Origin: Candidatus Sulfotelmatobacter sp.
Lineage (GTDB): Bacteria; Acidobacteriota; Terriglobia; Terriglobales; Acidobacteriaceae
Assembly: GCA_030040725.1 (NCBI GenBank)
Contig: JASHTD010000184.1
Span: forward strand, 1 to 6,628
Reading direction: 5' to 3'
DNA: 6,628 nucleotides
In this document: one piece after another, positions 1-4,518 of the stretch
Layout of the letters: the number at the start of each line of letters is the position of its first letter
Numbering within the stretch: the stretch's first letter is position 1
The notes under the pieces: model-generated
What the model saw: only the letters and a program-made list of their open reading frames with translations
Databases searched by the model: none
What the model was told of the DNA's origin: nothing
Program-made: the position numbers and the translations under genes

Positions 1-423
1 GTTCATGTCGAGGCTCCGGTATTCGAGGGCACCGATGATCTGACGCTGAATCGTGGAGCTGGTCACATCGCCGGCACAGCACTCTTCGGCGAGGAGGGAA
101 ACATCGGCATTGCCGGTCACCGTGATGGCTTCTTCCGCGGCCTGAAAGACGTAAAGATCGGAGATCACATTGACATTGAAGAGCCCGGCCGGGTCGAGAC
201 GTATATCGTCGAGCGGTTGGAGATCGTGAGCCCTGCAAACGTCAGTGTCCTGCGTCCATCCGGCGGGTCGACGTTGACGCTCGTAACCTGCTACCCGTTT
301 TACTACATTGGTAGCGCGCTGCAACGCTTCATCGTTCACGCCACGCTGACTGAGTCTAGAACCACAGCATCGGAGTCTGGAACACTGCCGAGTAGCCATT
401 TAATATGCGAAAGAATTCCTTAA
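1..423 (+). CDS. Class D-type sortase, C-terminal part (5' end outside window)
   Basis: The reading frame is open from the first base and ends at TAA; 140 residues are visible. The sortase core is clear. The catalytic His is in AGHRDGFF (visible residue 40), preceded by the typical GHIAGTALFGEEGNIGIAGH stretch. The catalytic Cys is in TLVTCYPFYYIG (residue 97), and the transition-state Arg is in QRFIVHA (residue 109). Sortases are membrane-anchored cysteine transpeptidases that cleave a C-terminal sorting signal and attach or process the substrate at the cell surface. The TCYPF pattern and the HRD box fit class D-like sortases. The missing N-terminus should hold the membrane anchor. The roughly 22 residues after the core (from about residue 119) show no motif. 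No sorting-signal substrate is visible in the window. The family call is secure; the subclass is less certain. Confidence 0.92.
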   Translation, partial: VHVEAPVFEGTDDLTLNRGAGHIAGTALFGEEGNIGIAGHRDGFFRGLKDVKIGDHIDIEEPGRVETYIVERLEIVSPANVSVLRPSGGSTLTLVTCYPFYYIGSALQRFIVHATLTESRTTASESGTLPSSHLICERIP

Positions 424-517
424 CTCGCTGCTTTGCGATTCAACACTTCTTTTTCGATCCATCTTTGTGAGCCTATGCGATACTGTGGTCACCACGTGGG
501 GTCCGTTGGACTCTCGA

Positions 518-549
518 ACGAAAATATTTTCGTACAATAAACGTACAAT
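518..549. promoter_or_regulatory. 16-bp perfect palindrome followed by an 8-bp direct repeat
   Basis: ACGAAAATATTTTCGT (518-533) is a perfect inverted repeat. CGTACAAT starts inside its right end at 531 and is repeated exactly at 542, an 11-bp period of about one helical turn. Symmetry plus helical phasing is typical of a protein-binding site, but no regulator or promoter can be assigned. It could equally be part of the end region of an integrated element, since the tmRNA-like footprint lies about 80 bases downstream. Confidence 0.35.
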
Positions 550-592
550 GGAATCGGCAAAGGTGCCTTTTTTGCCCCTTTGGCCATACGAA

Positions 593-682
593 GAATCAAT
601 AACTTACGTGCTGTCAACGCGCTGAAAAGTTCGACTCCCGCCGCCTCCACCACTTCTTGTGCTTTTTGAATCAGTAACTTAG
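593..682 (+). repeat. Imperfect direct repeat flanking the tmRNA-like footprint
   Basis: GAATCAATAACTTA starts at 593 and GAATCAGTAACTTA starts at 668. They match at 13 of 14 positions, have the same orientation and are 75 bp apart, one on each side of the 629-652 tmRNA-like 3' end. Short direct repeats around an att core are commonly integrase arm or accessory-factor sites. A duplication left by successive insertions is an alternative. The repeat itself is seen directly; its role is inferred. Confidence 0.5.
629..652 (+). other. tmRNA (ssrA) 3'-end fragment, probable attachment-site remnant
   Basis: The 24 bases read as the end of a tRNA-like molecule: GTTCGACT (T-loop), CCCGC (3' strand of the T-stem), CGCCTCC (3' acceptor strand), A, then CCA at 650-652. 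The combination of CCCGC, an acceptor ending in CTCC and an encoded ACCA resembles bacterial tmRNA 3' ends. The bases just upstream (GAAAA) cannot form the matching GCGGG T-stem strand, and no 5' acceptor GGAGGCG, alanine-like arm or tag-peptide frame is visible to the left, so this is not a complete gene. Tyrosine integrases often recombine in the tmRNA 3' end, leaving an intact gene at one junction and a displaced 3' copy at the other. Some tRNAs, such as a tRNA-Ser, could share part of this ending. Confidence 0.6.
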
Positions 683-774
683 TTTCGGCCGCGCTGTGCT
701 GTGCACCTCAGGTGTACCCTTCGTTTGAGTGAGCGCGATCAGTTCCGCATTCCAAGTGCGGCGCACGTCCTGCT

Positions 775-1209
775 CTAGTGACTGGACAACAGAACTCCGA
801 CGACTGTGCCCCCTAGGAAACCGATAACGGCACCGACTTCCGTCCCAACTCCCCTGCCACCGAGAAATCCATGTTTCTCCCACGACGCAGCGGTAATACC
901 GGCCCCCGCTCCAGCGCCCACCAAACCTCCGATGAGCGTATTGCGCAAACGGTGTTTGCTTTTCATCAGTTTCACGCTGCCAACGTCTGACTTTTGAACA
1001 GTCTGTTCGCCGGCGCTGTCCTGGTAAGAAATCGCTGCATCGGAGACACTGACGAAGGTTCCCGAATGCGTCTTCAACTTCACGTCGACGATTTGAATTT
1101 TCTGTCCCGCGTGCAAGGTGCTTAGATTCGCCCAGGATGCTCGACCAGATTGTCCCCACGATGCGCAAGTGAATCCAAGGACACAAATCAGGAACAAACT
1201 TTTTCGCAT
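775..1209 (-). CDS. Small secreted glycine-zipper protein
   Basis: The product is 144 residues. It begins with a Sec-type signal peptide (MRKS, hydrophobic core LFLICVLGF, probable cleavage near residues 18-21). A short region at 25-83 follows, predicted to be beta-rich: WANLSTLHAGQKIQI, then LKTHSGTFVSVSDAAISY, then QTVQKSDVGSVKLMK. The strand pattern resembles an SH3/LSM-like fold. Two glycine-rich hydrophobic segments follow, at 92-108 (IGGLVGAGAGAGI) and 121-141 (VGTEVGAVIGFLGGTVVGVL). They look like a glycine-zipper hairpin that could insert into or pack against a membrane. Paralogous proteins of this layout are common in acidobacterial genomes; none has a function known to me. The start is fixed by a strong AGGAGG. 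An overlapping longer frame on the same strand lacks any recognisable domain. Expected location is the periplasm or outer membrane. Confidence 0.85.
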   Translation of the reverse strand: MRKSLFLICVLGFTCASWGQSGRASWANLSTLHAGQKIQIVDVKLKTHSGTFVSVSDAAISYQDSAGEQTVQKSDVGSVKLMKSKHRLRNTLIGGLVGAGAGAGITAASWEKHGFLGGRGVGTEVGAVIGFLGGTVVGVLLSSH

Positions 1210-1219
1210 GAGCGCAATT

Positions 1220-1225
1220 CCTCCT
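1220..1225 (-). promoter_or_regulatory. Shine-Dalgarno AGGAGG of the glycine-zipper gene
   Basis: On the minus strand AGGAGG lies 10 bases before the ATG at 1209-1207. It is a full anti-SD match and decides the start of the glycine-zipper gene over the longer overlapping frame. Confidence 0.8.
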
Positions 1226-1387
1226 GGAGTTTTCGAGGATGCTCGTCACCACTTGTGCTGCAATGAGCCGATATAACGGCTTTGAAGGCTACGGCCCCAA
1301 AAATAGAAGGGAGAGACACGGCTAGGACAGGCTCCCCCGCGAAAGTTCTGCAACCCTGCACCAGAGAGGAATTCTTGTCAAGGCGCA

Positions 1388-1735
1388 TCAATTGCTCAGG
1401 GAGCGTGCTGGGAGGCAATCTCGCGCAAAGCTGGCCTTCAACCTAAGGCGAATGTCGCCCCATGATGGCATCAGGGCTGACTTGTTGAGCGCGGGGCCTC
1501 GATGGCCGATGATGGCGGTGGGATCTGCATCGCTCATTTTGTTGAGAGTATGGCCTTCAGTGAAAGGGTGCGGCTTGATTTCAAGATCGTCGAAGTTCGA
1601 TAAACGCTCGGCTGTTGATTCGGATTTGTGACAGCGGTCGCAAGACTGATTGTTGAGTTGTCGACCCTGGGCGGATTCACGGCGACACAGCAAAAGATGC
1701 AAACGAACCGCGACCCTCTTCAGGCGCAAGTTCAT
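1388..1735 (-). pseudogene. Small mono-haem cytochrome c gene, probably decayed
   Basis: The 115-residue frame carries a class I cytochrome c pattern: haem-binding CDRCH at 32-36 after a GRQLNNQS helix, then HPFTEGHTLNKMSDAD, then GPALNKSALMPSWG with M89 as the expected axial ligand. An SD-like GGGAG sits 5 bases before the ATG. Several features suggest decay. The signal peptide core is short and interrupted by charge (VAVRLHLLLCRRESAQG). P72 and R79 break a helix that normally reads like DADLTAII. The C-terminal helix is in the wrong frame: LREIAS, a good match to the family ending, is encoded by 1428-1411 in the +1 frame, and the original frame resumes with ARSLSN and the stop at 1408-1388. 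This is consistent with two compensating indels. If translated, it would be a periplasmic electron carrier. It is divergent from the tetrahaem operon. The homology is fairly sure; the pseudogene status is a judgement. Confidence 0.6.
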
Positions 1736-1804
1736 TTTGTCTCCCGAAATTCAGCTGATTGTTGTATCAGTGAGGTCGTAGTTTCCGCCCGACGGATACA
1801 TTTC

Positions 1805-1846
1805 GTGTGACAAAGCACACCGTTTACGGTGACGTGTGACAGAGCA
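1805..1846. promoter_or_regulatory. Direct repeat of a TGTGA-type element, first copy palindromic
   Basis: CGTGTGACAAAGCA (1804-1817) and CGTGTGACAGAGCA (1833-1846) match at 13 of 14 positions, 29 bp apart. The first copy is also part of a perfect inverted repeat, GTGTG-ACAAAG-CACAC (1805-1820), with the 6-base spacer typical of CRP/FNR-family dimers. The second copy has only one half-site. They lie closer to the minus-strand cytochrome than to the tetrahaem gene. Confidence 0.4.
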
Positions 1847-1860
1847 AATCTCTGCATAGG

Positions 1861-1874
1861 GTGACCAACCTCAC
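1861..1874. promoter_or_regulatory. CRP-like operator GTGA-N6-TCAC
   Basis: GTGACCAACCTCAC is a perfect GTGA-N6-TCAC palindrome. With flanks it reads GGTGA-N6-TCACA, one mismatch from the classical CRP consensus TGTGA-N6-TCACA. Family members differ in ligand and sensing, so the signal (cAMP, oxygen, NO or other) cannot be read from the site. Confidence 0.5.
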
Positions 1875-1881
1875 AGCTTCT

Positions 1882-1897
1882 TGTGACCTTGATCATC
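1882..1897. promoter_or_regulatory. Second CRP/FNR-like operator
   Basis: TGTGA-CCTTGA-TCATC matches TGTGA-N6-TCACA at 8 of 10 positions. Its centre is 22 bp from the centre of the 1861-1874 site, about two helical turns, so both would be on the same face of the helix. It lies about 90 bases before the tetrahaem start codon, a reasonable place for activation of that operon. Confidence 0.4.
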
Positions 1898-1986
1898 GCT
1901 TTCCAAAAGAATTGTGGGTATTAAAGAACATTGCGTAGTCCGTCGCGGATCGTAGGCAGACGTCAGGGGCAACAGGGAGCGCACGC

Positions 1987-2484
1987 TTGTTCAAAGACGG
2001 TGAACACCTCATACGGTTGGCGGCCGTCTTCGCGTTGGGTTTGGCCGCATTCGTGATTCTGAGGGCCGCAGTAGTACCTCGCAGTTTTGGCCAGTACGGT
2101 CACTACCGAGGTGCGGCGATCGCCGAGATTGCCTCGCGGCCGATTGCGTTAGCCGGGCATGTGACTTGCGAATCCTGCCATAGCGACATTGCGGATCAGA
2201 AAAAGCTGGGCAAGCACGTAGTTGTTGCCTGCGAGGCTTGCCATGGAGCCTTAGCCGCACACGCGGAAGATCCCACTTCCGTGCAACCCAAGAAGCTGGA
2301 TACAGCGGTCGTCTGTGCCCGTTGTCACGAGGCGAACAGCGCTAAACCGAAGTGGTTTCCGCAGGTTGCCACGGCGGACCACTCGGGAGGGATCGCCTGC
2401 GACACTTGCCATCAGCCACACCGTCCAAAGATCGAAACCGGGAAAAGTGAAACTGCGAAAACCGAGGCGGAAGGGAAGAAATAA
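1987..2484 (+). CDS. Membrane-anchored tetrahaem cytochrome c
   Basis: The product is 165 residues. An uncleaved-looking N-terminal membrane helix (about 9-30) is followed by a periplasmic domain with four CxxCH haem motifs: CESCH 61-65, CEACH 82-86, CARCH 110-114 and CDTCH 138-142. Additional histidines (H58, H77, H92, H132, H145) could be the distal ligands, as in bis-His cytochrome c3/NrfH-type proteins. The tail (about 149-165) is Lys/Glu-rich. The start is TTG, chosen because AGGGAG lies 7 bases upstream and because no later start keeps the membrane anchor. Its stop overlaps the ATG of the FeS gene by one base, so the two are probably translationally coupled. Likely role: haem relay at the periplasmic face, exchanging electrons with the FeS/NrfD subunits next door. 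The electron partner or terminal enzyme is unknown. Confidence 0.9.
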   Translation: MFKDGEHLIRLAAVFALGLAAFVILRAAVVPRSFGQYGHYRGAAIAEIASRPIALAGHVTCESCHSDIADQKKLGKHVVVACEACHGALAAHAEDPTSVQPKKLDTAVVCARCHEANSAKPKWFPQVATADHSGGIACDTCHQPHRPKIETGKSETAKTEAEGKK

Positions 2485-3215
2485 TGGAACTCACCCGCCG
2501 TCGATTACTGATGCTTCTGCCCGCGGCTGCGGTGGCTTGGAACTATGTTTCGGCGGGAACGCCGGAAGCTTCGCCGAATTACAAAATGACCGAGCACTGG
2601 TGGGCGATGCTGATCGACATCCCCAAATGCATTGGGTGTGGCAGTTGCGTGCGTGCCTGCGCCGAAGAAAATGACGTTCCCGAAGGCTATTTCCGTACCT
2701 GGGTCGAGCGCTATCACGTAGCCGATTGGAAGATTGAAAAGCCGGAAGTGGAATCGCCCGATGGCGGCAAAAACGGCTTCCCACCGCACACCGATGACGA
2801 CGGCAAAAACTTCTTCGTGCCCAAACTCTGCAATCACTGCGTGGATTCCCCTTGCACGCAGGTTTGTCCGGTGGGCGCGACCTTTATTACACCGGATGGA
2901 GTTGTACTGGTGGATAAAAATTATTGCTTAGGCTGCCGGTATTGCGTGCAGGCCTGCCCCTATGGATGCCGCTTCATCAATCCAAAGACGAATACAGCGG
3001 AGAAGTGCACGCTCTGCTACCACCGCATCACTAAGGGGTTGACGACTGCTTGTTGCGAAGTCTGCCCCACCGGGGCACGCCAGTTGGCGGATCTGAAGAA
3101 TCCCAAGGATCCGATTCATGAGTTTTTGAGAACACATACCGTGCAAGTTTTGAAACCCCATCTGGCAACTGAAGCAAAGGTCTTTTACAACGGCATGGAT
3201 GGTTCCGTGAGATAA
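2484..3215 (+). CDS. Tat-exported four-cluster ferredoxin-like subunit (NrfC/HybA/PsrB type)
   Basis: The product is 243 residues. The N-terminus TRRRLLMLLPAAAVAW is a twin-arginine signal, so the folded protein is exported to the periplasm. Sixteen cysteines form four [4Fe-4S] motifs: CIGCGSCVRAC (C49, 52, 55, 59), CNHCVDSPCTQVC (C116, 119, 124, 128), CLGCRYCVQAC (C148, 151, 154, 158) and C175, C178, C190, C194, the last followed by PTGAR. This is the DmsB/NrfC/PsrB/HybA electron-transfer subunit layout. In such complexes it passes electrons between an NrfD-type quinone site in the membrane and a periplasmic partner. Here the partner on the other side is likely the tetrahaem cytochrome, with which it overlaps by one base. 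An insert at about 60-115 between clusters 1 and 2 is polar and Asp/Gly/Lys-rich. C162 and C191 are extra cysteines. The catalytic subunit usually encoded beside such proteins is absent. Confidence 0.92.
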   Translation: MELTRRRLLMLLPAAAVAWNYVSAGTPEASPNYKMTEHWWAMLIDIPKCIGCGSCVRACAEENDVPEGYFRTWVERYHVADWKIEKPEVESPDGGKNGFPPHTDDDGKNFFVPKLCNHCVDSPCTQVCPVGATFITPDGVVLVDKNYCLGCRYCVQACPYGCRFINPKTNTAEKCTLCYHRITKGLTTACCEVCPTGARQLADLKNPKDPIHEFLRTHTVQVLKPHLATEAKVFYNGMDGSVR

Positions 3216-3279
3216 GCCCGGTCCGGCAAGTTCGGTCCGATAGGTTGACTTTGAAAAGCCGCTCCGCTAAGGAGGCTCA
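3216..3279 (+). other. Intercistronic gap with a short direct repeat
   Basis: This 64-base gap separates the FeS and NrfD genes. CGGTCCG occurs at 3219-3225 and 3233-3239, 14 bp apart. There is no terminator, so co-transcription is expected. GGAGG at 3271-3275 is the ribosome-binding site of the next gene. Confidence 0.4.
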
Positions 3280-4479
3280 TTGCAGATACCCGTGCAAGGC
3301 TTCATGTATCCGAACGAAGTGGAGCTCCAATGGAGCATCCTGATCGTTCTTTATCCGTACATCACGGGACTGGTAGCCGGCGCATTTATTCTGGCCTCGC
3401 TCGAACGCGTATTCCGCGTGGAGGCCGTGAAACCGACGTATCGACTGGCCCTGCTCACCGCACTCGCTTTCCTGCTGGTGGCTCCACTGCCGCTGCAACT
3501 GCACTTGGGCCATCCGGAACGTTCCTTCGAGATGTATATGACGCCCCACCGCTCCTCCGCTATGGCCATGTTCGGCTTTGTTTATCTGTGGTATCTGATG
3601 GCGGTTCTCCTATTGGAGATTTGGTTGGACTATCGCCGCGACATCGTTTTGCGATCCCAGACCGGGACGGGCTGGAAGAGAGGCGTTTATCGTCTGCTGA
3701 CTCTCGGCTCCAGCAACGTCAGTGAACGCTCGCTGCGAATCGATGAAAGACTCGGATATTTCATCACTCTAATTGGCATTCCTTCAGCGTTCCTCTTGCA
3801 CGGATATGTCGGCTTCATCTTCGGTTCGGTCAAGGCAAATCCCTGGTGGTCGTCTCCGCTAATGCCCATCGTATTCTTGTTCTCGGCCATGGTGTCCGGC
3901 ATCTCCGCGGTGATGTTGCTCTATATGTTTTCAACGTGGGTGCGGGGACAACGGATCGATATGCGTTGCCTCGACACGGTCGCGCGTTACCTGCTCTACA
4001 CCTTCATCATCGACTTCAGCCTGGAGATGCTCGACCTGCTGCAACGAATCTACGAAGCCGATGAGTCCTTCCGCAGCCTGGATTTCATGGTCCACACAAG
4101 GCTGTGGACATCCCAGGTGATCATTCAGATCCTGCTCGGCACCGTAACCCCGATCGCGCTTATCAGCCTGACTCAGGTTCTGAGATGCAGTGACACTGCT
4201 CGGAAACAGATCTACGCAGTGGCCGGCAGCCTTACGATGGTTGGCATCTTTGCCATGCGCTGGAATGTCGTAATCGGCGGGCAGCTCTTTTCCAAGAGCT
4301 TCCTTGGTTACACCTCATACAAAATGGGCTTTGCCACGCGCGAAGGTCTGTTGCCCGCTATCGTGCTCATGATTCTTCCTTTCATCATTCTGTGGGTTCT
4401 GGTGAAGCTCCTGCCACCATGGCCGGAGTCAGCCTCGTTGTCCGAGTCCGACGCCGTTGCGGTGCACGCAACGAGCTAG
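3280..4479 (+). CDS. nrfD: NrfD/HybB-family integral membrane quinone-interacting subunit
   Basis: The product is 399 residues with about nine predicted membrane helices (near 17-41, 54-73, 94-116, 157-182, 193-219, 233-256, 275-301, 309-334 and 356-378). Family landmarks include YPYITGLVAGAFILASL in helix 1, LHLGHPERSFEMYMTPHRSSAMAMFG between helices 2 and 3, and RWNVVIGGQLFSKS near 327-340, which resembles HybB. NrfD/PsrC/HybB proteins bind menaquinone or ubiquinone and connect it electronically to a four-cluster FeS protein, encoded just upstream. The start is probably TTG with GGAGG only 4 bases upstream. An in-frame ATG at 3304 would remove eight residues and has no ribosome-binding site at normal spacing. 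The C-terminal tail is short and polar. Whether the complex oxidises or reduces quinone cannot be told from the sequence. Confidence 0.9.
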   Translation: MQIPVQGFMYPNEVELQWSILIVLYPYITGLVAGAFILASLERVFRVEAVKPTYRLALLTALAFLLVAPLPLQLHLGHPERSFEMYMTPHRSSAMAMFGFVYLWYLMAVLLLEIWLDYRRDIVLRSQTGTGWKRGVYRLLTLGSSNVSERSLRIDERLGYFITLIGIPSAFLLHGYVGFIFGSVKANPWWSSPLMPIVFLFSAMVSGISAVMLLYMFSTWVRGQRIDMRCLDTVARYLLYTFIIDFSLEMLDLLQRIYEADESFRSLDFMVHTRLWTSQVIIQILLGTVTPIALISLTQVLRCSDTARKQIYAVAGSLTMVGIFAMRWNVVIGGQLFSKSFLGYTSYKMGFATREGLLPAIVLMILPFIILWVLVKLLPPWPESASLSESDAVAVHATS

Positions 4480-4518
4480 TTCCGCCTCATTTTGCTTGGG
4501 GCAGATGCGGAGAAGCGA

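Larger units (their letters stand above)
424..774. other. Gene-free stretch with palindromes and an att-like footprint
   Basis: No convincing coding frame lies between the sortase stop and the end of the minus-strand gene. The stretch holds overlapping palindromes at 485-499 (GTGGTCACCAC and CCACGTGG), a 16-bp palindrome at 518-533, and a GC/AT hairpin at 556-576 (GGC-AAAGG-TG-CCTTT-TTT-GCC) with a T-run inside the stem. It also holds the tmRNA-like 3' end at 629-652 and a near-palindrome at 701-717 (GTGCACCT-C-AGGTGTAC, one mismatch). The 556-576 hairpin is not a canonical rho-independent terminator because the T-run is not at its 3' end. Confidence 0.6.
1736..1986. promoter_or_regulatory. 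Divergent intergenic control region
   Basis: These 251 bases separate the minus-strand cytochrome c from the plus-strand tetrahaem operon and should hold both promoters. The 1801-1900 part is dense in GTGA/TCAC-type half-sites, listed separately. No convincing sigma-70 promoter was found. A TATTAA at 1919-1924 could be a -10 element for the plus operon, but the nearest TTGATC (1889-1894) is 24 bases away, too far for a -35. Confidence 0.5.

Noticed and set aside
556..576. Hairpin with a T-run as a rho-independent terminator of the sortase gene
   Set aside because: The T-run is inside the stem-loop rather than after it, and the structure is more than 130 bases past the stop codon.
671..1252. 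A 193-codon minus-strand open frame overlapping the glycine-zipper gene
   Set aside because: Its translation is rich in Arg/Trp with no recognisable domain, and it is the frame-shifted image of a gene with a signal peptide and a strong ribosome-binding site.
1261..1340. Possible riboswitch (c-di-GMP type) near the cytochrome genes
   Set aside because: Neither strand shows the conserved GEMM core elements or a recognisable three-way junction.
1188..1418. A 76-codon minus-strand open frame between the cytochrome remnant and the glycine-zipper gene
   Set aside because: There is no domain or signal peptide, and it overlaps both neighbours; it looks like chance coding potential.
1392..1810. Plus-strand open frames of 79 and 60 codons
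   Set aside because: They lie opposite the cytochrome c homology on the minus strand, lack ribosome-binding sites and show no family features.
4492..4518. TTG at 4492 as the start of the DUF2339-like gene
   Set aside because: It has no ribosome-binding site, whereas the ATG at 4519 has GGAG at a 6-base spacing.
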